Made by a program: the position numbers and the translations under genes
In this document: positions 52,388 to 63,300 of the stretch, one piece after another
Layout: each line of letters starts with the position of its first letter
Numbering within the stretch: position 1 is the first letter of the stretch
DNA from: Anoplolepis gracilipes
Taxonomy: Eukaryota; Arthropoda; Insecta; Hymenoptera; Formicidae
DNA length: 64,000 nt
Direction of reading: 5' to 3'
Assembly: GCF_047496725.1 (NCBI RefSeq)
Contig: NC_132978.1
Coordinates: forward strand, 8,777,001 to 8,841,000
The notes under the pieces: model-generated
Databases searched by the model: none
Told to the model about the DNA's origin: nothing
The model's input: the letters and a program-made list of their open reading frames with translations, nothing else

Positions 52388-53130
52388 GCCTTATACATTT
52401 TTCTGAAAATACAAAGATTATACATATCAATAAAATGACATATACATATATAATAAATGCAATCTATACAAAACTAACACAGTAAGAAGAAAAATGCATT
52501 CAATAAAAATTAACGTCCAACAATGTATCCAAACATTCACAATGTAAGAGATCAGGGCATTCTTACCATATTTAACCTAAAATTATTAAACCACACACAT
52601 TCAGTAAAAAAAAATCAGATGTCAAAATTCTTCGTACAAGTATCGTTTAAGGCGACCATCATTGAAACGATTTATACATAAATACAATATTATCTAACAT
52701 GTTTGTAAGAAAAAAATACGTCTAATTTCTTTTATTTTTCTTCCTATGCTTGTCACCCACACAAGCGAGCCAAAACGAATAAATCTCGCAATATATCGAT
52801 ATATATCGATATATATATATATTATCGCCGATGATTGGACGACGGGAGATTCGAGAATTCAATATCTCGTGAAATTCGAAATCTCACGAATGCCGCCAGT
52901 TTGGTGAAAATTTTCCTTTGTGTGGTAGCGGTGGCTTCCATCTTGAAAGACCACCCCGGCCCCCGGCTCCGACTCTGAAAGACGAATTTATTGTTGTTAG
53001 CGTCTGTCCGCGTCCACGTTGAGCCGTTCGGTTTCGGCGTCGGTACGCTCTGAAGATTTTCGAGCTCTGCGCTCAAGTGTAACCTAATACTGATATAAGG
53101 CACTCTGGACGAGCACGTGGGAATAGGAAA

Positions 53131-56120
53131 ATGCAGGGCACCATAATCGAAAACCTGAGCGGCAAGAAGCTCTCGGTGCTGGTGATACTTTTGATAATCG
53201 CACAAATAGTTTGTTTTCTGATAGGCGGCTTAATCGGTAAGCAATTTGTTAAATAAATTGACTTTTTTTTACGCTTTATATCATCAACAATTGCCCACAT
53301 TGCTGCCTTGCTGGTATAGCAAGAAATATATAGCATGTGTTGTAAACATTTATTTCTTTTTTTTTTCTAAATATATTTTTTATATTTTATTGTATGTAAG
53401 GATTATTTTTATATAGCACAGTAGTAATGGAAAACCGCTTTTAATAAATTAATATATATCTTTAACATTTTTGGTGCTGTGTGTAGAAATTTTCTTGTAT
53501 TTTTTATTGTACCTATATTAATCTATTAGTAATATAATAAATTTTATGAAATTATTACAAGTAATAGAAAGAAATGAAAGTATATAGTATTGGATGTAAT
53601 TATATCTAGGATTAATTTGTGTATGTGAAAAAGTATATATGTTTCTCCTTAGCGCCTACACCTGCCAGTAGCCAGAATATTCTTGGCACAGCATGTAAAG
53701 ATATTAGTGTTAATGGATCTGATAAAAACAAGTGGTTTTATTCAAGAGGAAAAGGTTCTTGTACTTCGGTTGACATGCATCAAATCAGCAACAATAATAA
53801 TAATAACAATCAGCCACCATACAAAGTTGTATATACATTTCAGGTATATAGTTTATGGAATTATTACAAGGTAATTACTAGAAGGTTGACTAGATAAATA
53901 TAATAAATTTTACTTTAGATGCCTGTACCTCGGAACAGCATGCAACTCGATTACTCGAGATGGCAACAAAATTTAATAGGAGTTTTACAAGTGGATATAT
54001 CTTATATCAGCCATATGGAAATTGGTAATATAACATTTATTATTGACATTTTACGAATATTTTATTTGTTATAGTTCTGACATATTTTACTTTTTTGTAG
54101 CTCCTAGGACAAAAATAACATTGGATGCACGATTAGCCTATCGGAACAAGGGTGATCCAGACGATGTATGGAAACCATATGCTGCTTCTATCGTGGAGAG
54201 AATTTTAGATTGCAGCATAGATAAGGTAAATTTATTTAATATATAATAAGCTTGTCTTTTATCCTTGCACATTTATAATTATATGCAAATATAAATTTAT
54301 AACATTATATTTTTAGCCAGTCGAACATTACAATTACAATTGTCGTGTTATGCCATTGTTTGAATTGGGATCTTTATATCATGATTATTATTTGTTAAAT
54401 ATTCGTCTTCCTTCTGACACTGGAAAAAACCAAGGATTGGGACAAATTGTTGACTTATGGCTTACAGTGAGTATGAGAATATGAAATTTTAATACATTGC
54501 CAATAATTTTGAATTATTATGGAAATTATTTAATTTGATATGTTATTTATGATGTAGGCTATTAATCAAAATGGAGGGTTCACAAAAGTGTGGGTTAGTC
54601 TAAAAACCGTTTACTTCCCTATAGTGCTAGCTGTTTTGGCTTGGTATTGGAAAAGAGTATATATGCTGTCTAGATCGCCCGCACTTTTAGAATATATGCT
54701 CTTAACTTTGGGTTCTGCCTTAACATTTTTAAATCGTATGTTTCTTACTTTAAATTTTATACAATATTTAAATTGTGTTTGTTTATGTCATAACAAGTAT
54801 CTGTAAATCTTCGTTTTTTACAACATATTTTTAGTGCCTTTGGAATATTTGACACTTGCTTATGATATGCCATTTATGTTATTACTGGGTGATATTCGAC
54901 AAGGAGTATTTTATGCAACATTGTTATCATTCTGGCTCGTGTTTGCTGGTGAACATTTAATGGTGAGAAAAACCGAATTATTATTTGCAATTTTTATTGT
55001 CATAATAATTATATAAACAGTAACCAATATTTTTTTGTTTCATGTATATATCTTGTTCTTCTTTAGATTCAGGTGAGCCTTTTTTTATATCCATTACAAA
55101 GAATCTTTATTTTTATATATTGCTGAGAGATATTGAGTTTGTTAAAATGCGTTTTAGGAGGGTGAACAAACTAATTCATTAAAATGTTACTGGCGGCATC
55201 TCTCTGCAGTAGGTACTGGATGTCTCTCACTATTTATATTTGATATGTGTGAACGTGGCGTACAATTGAGAAATCCATTCTACTCAATTTGGGTTACTGA
55301 TATTGGAACGAAATTGGCAGTATCCTTTTCTTCAAATTGTTTTTTAAAAGATATTTTTCAATTAATTTGTCAAATTTATTTCCTTAAACAAACAATAGCT
55401 ATCCTTTATTATCTTGGCTGGTATATCAGCTGGAATATACTTGCTGTTCTTGTCTTATATGATATGGAAAGTATTTATGAACATTAGTGCAAAGAGGGCT
55501 GTTTTACCCAGCATGAGTTCGGCACGACGTCTGCATTACGAAGGAGTTATATATCGTTTTAAATTCTTAATGATTGCCACATTATTATGCGCGTCATTAA
55601 CTGTTATTGGCTTTATATTAGGACAGGTAAAAAATTGAACGAAATATTTGTTTGTATGTAATAAATTATATTCATTATATAACTTTTTTCTGGCATAGGT
55701 TGCAGAAGGTCAATGGAAATGGGATGAAGATTTAGAGTTAGAAATGACTTCTGCCTTTTTTACTGGTGTATATGGTATGTGGAACATTTATATCATTGCG
55801 TTATTATGTCTCTACGCTCCTTCTCATAAACAATGGCCAATTGAACCATCTGGTAAGTACATATTTATATAATTGTAAATTAAATGTTATTTTATATTTT
55901 TGAGATTTATTGTATGTTAATATTAAATTTTCAACTTTCTCAAACTTTGCTAATATATTTGGTATATATTAGTTGGTATAACATTATGGAATAAGACAAG
56001 ATATATTTCGACTTTCCAGAGAACAGTATTAGCGAGGAAATCGAATTTTCCCCCTTGCCAACTGATCCTAATGAAATGTTGTCTCTAACTGCGTTTGCGC
56101 GAAAAACAGCAATAGAGTAA
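53131..56120 (+). CDS. wls: Wntless (Evi/GPR177), Wnt cargo receptor, complete
   Basis: Twelve coding exons give 544 residues (human WLS 541): 53131-53236, 53653-53843, 53919-54024, 54101-54225, 54317-54466, 54558-54735, 54835-54962, 55067-55072, 55158-55319, 55399-55626, 55699-55852, 56020-56120 (TAA). Wls binds lipidated Wnt in the ER/Golgi and carries it to the surface. Visible features: an N-terminal membrane segment (about 15-36), a lumenal domain with CKDISVNGSDKNKWF and a lineage poly-Asn run (near residue 80), then several membrane helices. Strong family blocks are LPLEYLTLAYDMPFMLLLGD, FDMCERGVQLRNPFYSIW and RRLHYEGVIYRFKFLM. The last carries the YxxΦ endocytic motif (Tyr431, YEGV), which is YEGL in vertebrates and used for clathrin-mediated recycling. 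Exon 8 is a 6-nt microexon, and the intron after exon 9 is U12-type. It diverges from Strip. Confidence 0.96.
55067..55072 (+). other. wls: 6-nt microexon of wls (Ile-Gln)
   Basis: The six bases ATTCAG sit between an acceptor (TTCTTCTTTAG) and a donor (GTGAGC). They encode residues 329-330 in the conserved EHLM-IQ block, which aligns with EHLMIQD in vertebrate WLS. Skipping would keep the frame but delete these two conserved residues. Confidence 0.85.
55320..55398 (+). other. wls: U12-type (minor spliceosome) GT-AG intron in wls
   Basis: The 79-bp intron starts GTATCCTTTT, a full match to the U12 5' splice site consensus RTATCCTTT. Eleven to twelve bases before its AG is TTCCTTAAA (55380-55388), one mismatch from the U12 branch-site consensus TTCCTTRAY, at the short distance typical of U12 introns. 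A polypyrimidine tract is lacking, as expected. Removing it joins …TKLA to LSFIILAG in frame. Confidence 0.85.
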
Positions 56121-56834
56121 AATACATATTTTTATTTATACATTTGTAAGAAGCAGGAAGAGACAGCAAATTCTTATACTTAATGTACTTAATTGTTAGA
56201 ATTTATAAATAGAACTGCATTTAGATTTTTCACTATTTAGGAACACCAAATGACTGATAATACTTTTATGATAATCCATTTTATATGCCAAATTCGATTA
56301 TTTATTGCTTCTAATGTTTTTTGTATGTTATATACATATTTATAGTATCGTATTATCTCTAATAAGCAAAAATACATAAGTCATTTCATCTTTGTACTTA
56401 TTAGTATATGTCAACTCTAGAATGAATAGGATCTGCTTTATATATTACTTATAAAAATTATATATAGCATAATGCACATAATATGTATATATGTGTATTA
56501 TGATGAAACAAACTGATGACAGTTACATTTGAAGCAGTTAAAAATATGATGTTAAAAAAGTCATAAGTATAAAAATAGTGGATATAAATCATGTTTTATT
56601 TTAAGATGTTTTCTTTAACAATGAAATTATTATTATCTAAATAATTTTACACGTTACTTAAATTTGGTAAAAATAGTGGATAAATGACAATCAAACGTTT
56701 TTAAATCAAATATTTTATATGCAGATATAATGAGGTGACTTTATGTAACAAACAGCAGCTATTTTATAATTGGGATAAGATTTATATGGACATATATAAT
56801 TTATATAATTATATATCATCTATATTTTATATAT

Positions 56835-56979
56835 ATAATACATATATATATATATATATGTGTATGTGCGTGTACATATACATAATATATATATACATAT
56901 ACATATATGTCTATATATTTATATGTATATATATGTGTATGTTATATATATATATATATATATATATATTCTTTATTTC

Positions 56980-57029
<50 letters not shown>

Positions 57030-57032
57030 ACA
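56835..57032. repeat. Compound (TA)n/(TATG) microsatellite
   Basis: Repeated TA and TATG/CATA blocks with interruptions. The long Ile/Tyr-rich open frames here are by-products of the repeat. Confidence 0.9.
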
Positions 57033-57353
57033 TATATATAATATATGTGTGTGTATGTATAATATAGATTATATATAAATAAATTATATTCCTGTACTTA
57101 ACATGTAGAGTATTATGAAGACTTAGTTTTTACAGAGCTTATACTGATAGATAAGACATATTTTGTCTGTTAATGAAGTTTCCAATGTTGAAAGAAAGTT
57201 AAATTTTTTCTTGGGATATGTTTTATTCTAATTTAGGACAACATCTTAGTATTACATGCTCTTAGTATATATATTTTATGTGAGCTAAAGAACAAGAGTA
57301 ATAATAGTATTACTGCAATAATCTAATATCGTTTTTTGATATTAATACATAAC

Positions 57354-57355
<2 letters not shown>

Positions 57356-57400
<45 letters not shown>

Positions 57401-57416
57401 CGTGTGCGTGTGCATG
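57356..57416. repeat. Compound (TA)n(TG)n(CG/TG) microsatellite
   Basis: A TA run passes into TG and then GCGTG repeats. Confidence 0.9.
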
Positions 57417-58964
57417 TGTAACTTAGTTATTCTTAAAATAATACACAATTTCAAAATATTTCAGCATTCCATTTCGATCTTATAGAACGTTACGAATATT
57501 AGATGTTTGTATAAGTGATTTATTGCAGTTAATCAACAAAATAAACGTAGATGATATAGTTATCTTAAAAATTCGAAAGTATATTATCACGTATCATATA
57601 TTATGTATAAGACATGAAGAAAAGGATGTAGTCTTTATTTCAATTTAAATTATAAAAACTCGTATTATAGCTTATATATATTATACATATCACTATTAGG
57701 CATTCATCTCTATCATTTGTAATACAATGCATTCAATCATGAGTATTAAAAGTCAGTATTTATTATTTTTTATTATGGTTTGTGTGTGCGCATAATATAA
57801 TACATATTATATATACATAATATACATGTTAAAGCAAAAATTTCGTACAGATAGTACGAAATGTGCCAATTTACTTAAGTCTACTATTTAATAATATTAA
57901 TTTTCTATTATGTTATATATGCAAATTCTTCATTTATATGCATTATAAAAAACGGAAATCTACACTAATCTATAGCCAAATTTAGATAAAAAATTGTTTG
58001 ATAATACTTTACAAATGATTGTATGTACCAAATCATTGTATTTACTGAAACATTTTTAATAGCAGTACTTATAGGTAGTAGCGATACACAAAATAGCATT
58101 TATAAATAATGTGCAATAGTTTTTCTATATAGCGACTTAATATTAATGCATATTAGTCACTTAAATTATGTAGTAGTATTTAAACTAAGCAACAGTGCAT
58201 TTTTATGAAAGATTGCTTTTAAATAATCAGTTTAAATTGTTACATATAAGAGCAGCAATCCACTGGTTAGTCTCCATGGTCTTTTAATGATTTTATTAAA
58301 TAATTTACATTTGTTTTATCATAATGATCTCAATGAAACATGCTCTGTGTTGTAGCGAAAATAATTGTATTTATAAGCAACATATAATATACAATACTAC
58401 TTTATGATTGCGACCAATATTTTATATAATTTAATCATTTTTATACTATATATTATAATCATTTTTTAAATAAATAGATTTGTTGCAGCCCTGCATTTTA
58501 TGCATTTGATAGATATTAATGAATATTAATAAGTATTGAAATAATACAATATGTAAATTATATTGTAATATTCTGTAAAAGAAATTCATAAATCGGTGTT
58601 TAAATTCCCGCCACATGCTTACAATGGAAAATGGCGGATTGGTAAGTTCACCGATAACTTCACTCGAGTGATTTTCAGAGGTTACGCGCATGCGTCGGTT
58701 GCTACTATCGTTCGTCAGAGGCAGCAGCATCGTCCAGGCCAGGAGAGTCCAGTGTGCAAGCGACGAGAACGGAATCAGATGGTGGCGAAGATCGCGGATT
58801 GATAGGTCGCGGGGTGCATGAGAGAGAGGGAGAGAGAGAAAGAACAGGCGTTTACGCGACGGTGGTTGGTATAGGCTCTCTCTCTGGCAGGAGGACGGGG
58901 ATATTCCTTTTCTGTGTGTACGCGTACGCGAACGATAGAGATAACGAGGAAAAAAGGCGACAAA

Positions 58965-58965
58965 T

Positions 58966-58992
<27 letters not shown>
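58965..58992. repeat. (GA)n microsatellite
   Basis: A pure GA run in the UbcE2H upstream region, with a second one at 59223-59247. Confidence 0.9.
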
Positions 58993-58997
<5 letters not shown>

Positions 58998-59222
58998 GGA
59001 GAGACAAAGAGAGCGCGCGCGACAAGCCGCGAGTGAAACACGGCAGTCGACGAACGCGGACTCGTCATCGACGACGGTAACGAAATGATCCTCTAGCTCC
59101 GTGTTTTCTGGCCTGGTCCACGCACAAGGGAAGGCCGACGACGACGGGAAGGAGGTGGAGCAAGAGGCGAATCGTACTCGTCTGGTAGTAATCGAGTTTT
59201 TATTTTCTCGGAATAACGAGCA

Positions 59223-59253
<31 letters not shown>

Positions 59254-59284
59254 TCGCTCGCGAGTTTATACATACATGACAACA

Positions 59285-59287
<3 letters not shown>

Positions 59288-59352
<65 letters not shown>
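59288..59352. repeat. (TA)n microsatellite
   Basis: A pure TA run of about 65 bases in the UbcE2H upstream region. Confidence 0.95.
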
Positions 59353-59353
<1 letters not shown>

Positions 59354-60062
59354 GCACACGCGACATGCGACGCTTGCACGAAGGAACGAAGGATTAAGAA
59401 CAGAACGGACGACGACGTTTCTTCACCTCGCGCTGAATTATTCCACGTCGCATTTACTCGCGTCGAATCGTAAATTGTATTTCTCGCCCTTCGGTTAGGG
59501 CCTCATTCCAGAATCCGGTCGATCGACTAGCCGATCGTCGTGCTTGCGAGCGCTGTCTTTGTTTTTTTTTTCGTTCCTTCCCTCCGTCCGTCCGTGTTGT
59601 GTGTGCATGTGTATGCGTGCGTCTACTGTATCTCTTTTTCTTTCTTTCTGTCTCTCTCTCTTCCTCTGCCTTTGCTTGAGCGTTCCCCTCTTTCTTCGCT
59701 CACGCTGACTCTCTCTTTCTCTTTCTCTCTCGGTCGTTCAGTGTGCTGAATATAACGCTCCGTTTAAATTAACGTCGAGGGACAGAAGTGCGCGTTGCCA
59801 GTGTTAAAGTACGGCTGCAAAGCGTGAACTTTTTTCGCAAGAAAAAAAAAAAAAAAAGATATTCGTGAGACGTTCATCAGGAAGACCCTCCCGGGGCACG
59901 GCGAATCGTCTGTCCGGCTCAGCTGATCCACGCGCAGCAAGAGCATCGAGAGGAGGACAAAGAGGAGGAAGAGGAGGTGGTGGACGCTAACAGCAGCGCT
60001 GCGGGGCGAGGAAGGTCTCCTGCCGAACTCAGCACCGCGACGATCGAGGAGCACTAATAAAT

Positions 60063-60115
60063 ATGTCGTCCCCCAGCGCTGGCAAGCGACGTATGGACAC
60101 GGACGTTATCAAACT
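60063..60115 (+). CDS. UbcE2H: E2 ubiquitin-conjugating enzyme UbcE2H/UBE2H, first coding exon (partial)
   Basis: ATG at 60063 opens MSSPSAGKRRMDTDVIKL, essentially identical to the start of animal UBE2H (vertebrate MSSPSPGKRRMDTDVVKL). The exon ends after CT of the Leu codon at 60115, where the family has a conserved junction before IESKHEV. The catalytic UBC core and active-site Cys lie in downstream exons beyond the window. UBE2H charges ubiquitin for the CTLH/GID E3 complex. In-frame TAA codons directly precede the start, fixing the initiation site. The 5' splice site GTATCCTTG matches the U12 consensus at eight of nine positions. Reading through without splicing gives a non-family sequence and soon a stop, which supports the splice. 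Confidence 0.87.
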
Positions 60116-60340
60116 GTATCCTTGGAGAGTCGCTTTTAAAAAACTCCCCTTCTCTCTGCGCTAAGCTGTGGCTGCCTGTCCGATAAGTACCCATGTCATC
60201 CTTCGTTTTTGCGTAGTAGTGGCGTACACGTGAGAGTGGGACGCGACGTGGGATTGCAACGCGTCTGTCCTCCTCGCACGCGTGCGCCTGTGCTTTATAC
60301 CTGTGTCTTATGTATGTGTGTTGTGTGTGTGTTGTATGTG
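60116..60340 (+). other. Start of UbcE2H intron 1, leading into the tetranucleotide array
   Basis: The intron begins GTATCCTTGG (U12-type donor). It continues with ordinary mixed sequence to about 60300, then degenerate TGTG/TATG-rich sequence (60308-60340) that looks like the ancestral seed of the array. No further exon is seen before the window ends. Confidence 0.7.
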
Positions 60341-63300
60341 TGTATGTATGTATGTATGTATGTATGTATGTATGTATGTATGTATGTATGTATGTATGTA
60401 TGTATGTATGTATGTATGTATGTATGTATGTATGTATGTATGTATGTATGTATGTATGTATGTATGTATGTATGTATGTATGTATGTATGTATGTATGTA
60501 TGTATGTATGTATGTATGTATGTATGTATGTATGTATGTATGTATGTATGTATGTATGTATGTATGTATGTATGTATGTATGTATGTATGTATGTATGTA
60601 TGTATGTATGTATGTATGTATGTATGTATGTATGTATGTATGTATGTATGTATGTATGTATGTATGTATGTATGTATGTATGTATGTATGTATGTATGTA
60701 TGTATGTATGTATGTATGTATGTATGTATGTATGTATGTATGTATGTATGTATGTATGTATGTATGTATGTATGTATGTATGTATGTATGTATGTATGTA
60801 TGTATGTATGTATGTATGTATGTATGTATGTATGTATGTATGTATGTATGTATGTATGTATGTATGTATGTATGTATGTATGTATGTATGTATGTATGTA
60901 TGTATGTATGTATGTATGTATGTATGTATGTATGTATGTATGTATGTATGTATGTATGTATGTATGTATGTATGTATGTATGTATGTATGTATGTATGTA
61001 TGTATGTATGTATGTATGTATGTATGTATGTATGTATGTATGTATGTATGTATGTATGTATGTATGTATGTATGTATGTATGTATGTATGTATGTATGTA
61101 TGTATGTATGTATGTATGTATGTATGTATGTATGTATGTATGTATGTATGTATGTATGTATGTATGTATGTATGTATGTATGTATGTATGTATGTATGTA
61201 TGTATGTATGTATGTATGTATGTATGTATGTATGTATGTATGTATGTATGTATGTATGTATGTATGTATGTATGTATGTATGTATGTATGTATGTATGTA
61301 TGTATGTATGTATGTATGTATGTATGTATGTATGTATGTATGTATGTATGTATGTATGTATGTATGTATGTATGTATGTATGTATGTATGTATGTATGTA
61401 TGTATGTATGTATGTATGTATGTATGTATGTATGTATGTATGTATGTATGTATGTATGTATGTATGTATGTATGTATGTATGTATGTATGTATGTATGTA
61501 TGTATGTATGTATGTATGTATGTATGTATGTATGTATGTATGTATGTATGTATGTATGTATGTATGTATGTATGTATGTATGTATGTATGTATGTATGTA
61601 TGTATGTATGTATGTATGTATGTATGTATGTATGTATGTATGTATGTATGTATGTATGTATGTATGTATGTATGTATGTATGTATGTATGTATGTATGTA
61701 TGTATGTATGTATGTATGTATGTATGTATGTATGTATGTATGTATGTATGTATGTATGTATGTATGTATGTATGTATGTATGTATGTATGTATGTATGTA
61801 TGTATGTATGTATGTATGTATGTATGTATGTATGTATGTATGTATGTATGTATGTATGTATGTATGTATGTATGTATGTATGTATGTATGTATGTATGTA
61901 TGTATGTATGTATGTATGTATGTATGTATGTATGTATGTATGTATGTATGTATGTATGTATGTATGTATGTATGTATGTATGTATGTATGTATGTATGTA
62001 TGTATGTATGTATGTATGTATGTATGTATGTATGTATGTATGTATGTATGTATGTATGTATGTATGTATGTATGTATGTATGTATGTATGTATGTATGTA
62101 TGTATGTATGTATGTATGTATGTATGTATGTATGTATGTATGTATGTATGTATGTATGTATGTATGTATGTATGTATGTATGTATGTATGTATGTATGTA
62201 TGTATGTATGTATGTATGTATGTATGTATGTATGTATGTATGTATGTATGTATGTATGTATGTATGTATGTATGTATGTATGTATGTATGTATGTATGTA
62301 TGTATGTATGTATGTATGTATGTATGTATGTATGTATGTATGTATGTATGTATGTATGTATGTATGTATGTATGTATGTATGTATGTATGTATGTATGTA
62401 TGTATGTATGTATGTATGTATGTATGTATGTATGTATGTATGTATGTATGTATGTATGTATGTATGTATGTATGTATGTATGTATGTATGTATGTATGTA
62501 TGTATGTATGTATGTATGTATGTATGTATGTATGTATGTATGTATGTATGTATGTATGTATGTATGTATGTATGTATGTATGTATGTATGTATGTATGTA
62601 TGTATGTATGTATGTATGTATGTATGTATGTATGTATGTATGTATGTATGTATGTATGTATGTATGTATGTATGTATGTATGTATGTATGTATGTATGTA
62701 TGTATGTATGTATGTATGTATGTATGTATGTATGTATGTATGTATGTATGTATGTATGTATGTATGTATGTATGTATGTATGTATGTATGTATGTATGTA
62801 TGTATGTATGTATGTATGTATGTATGTATGTATGTATGTATGTATGTATGTATGTATGTATGTATGTATGTATGTATGTATGTATGTATGTATGTATGTA
62901 TGTATGTATGTATGTATGTATGTATGTATGTATGTATGTATGTATGTATGTATGTATGTATGTATGTATGTATGTATGTATGTATGTATGTATGTATGTA
63001 TGTATGTATGTATGTATGTATGTATGTATGTATGTATGTATGTATGTATGTATGTATGTATGTATGTATGTATGTATGTATGTATGTATGTATGTATGTA
63101 TGTATGTATGTATGTATGTATGTATGTATGTATGTATGTATGTATGTATGTATGTATGTATGTATGTATGTATGTATGTATGTATGTATGTATGTATGTA
63201 TGTATGTATGTATGTATGTATGTATGTATGTATGTATGTATGTATGTATGTATGTATGTATGTATGTATGTATGTATGTATGTATGTATGTATGTATGTA

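Larger units (their letters stand above)
50879..53130. promoter_or_regulatory. Divergent interval between Strip (-) and wls (+)
   Basis: The start codons are 2.25 kb apart. CpG-rich flanks next to Strip (about 50880-51000, with CGCGGCCGCG) and next to wls (about 52840-53130) probably hold their two promoters and 5' UTRs. The middle is AT-rich with poly(A) runs and two small fold-back elements at 52121-52230 and 52247-52387. An in-frame TAA at 53080-53082 lies upstream of the wls start. Confidence 0.55.
56121..58600. other. wls 3' UTR and intergenic DNA towards UbcE2H
   Basis: AT-rich DNA with a long compound TA/TG microsatellite at about 56835-57032 and a TA/TG/CG run at 57356-57416. The wls 3' UTR ends somewhere here; I cannot place its poly(A) site with confidence. 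No exon is seen. Confidence 0.55.
58600..60062 (+). promoter_or_regulatory. CpG-rich promoter and 5' leader region of UbcE2H
   Basis: Base composition rises abruptly near 58600 and CpG is common up to the start codon. Promoter-like motifs cluster at the left edge: TTCCCGCC (58605-58612, E2F-like), AAAATGGCGG (58628-58637, YY1/Pho-like) followed by an inverted CCAAT (ATTGG), and GCGCATGCGT (58686-58695, NRF1/Ewg-like). A donor-like TTG|GTAAGT at 58641/58642 could end a small upstream exon. The leader contains GA tracts (58965-58992, 59223-59247), a TA run (59288-59352), a poly(A) run near 59842-59857 and CT-rich DNA. Where transcription starts is not determined. Confidence 0.5.

Noticed and set aside
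55320..55345. Intron origin by tandem duplication, because TATCCTTT occurs at both ends of the wls intron
   Set aside because: The left copy is explained by the U12 donor consensus and the right copy is coding sequence; the resemblance is probably coincidental.
56735..57078. Ile/Tyr-rich open frames after wls
   Set aside because: They are translations of a compound TA/TATG microsatellite.
58446..59397. A 306-codon minus-strand frame and several plus-strand frames near the UbcE2H promoter
   Set aside because: They consist largely of TA and GA microsatellite translation (Tyr-Ile and Leu-Ser repeats) and have no domain or splice logic.
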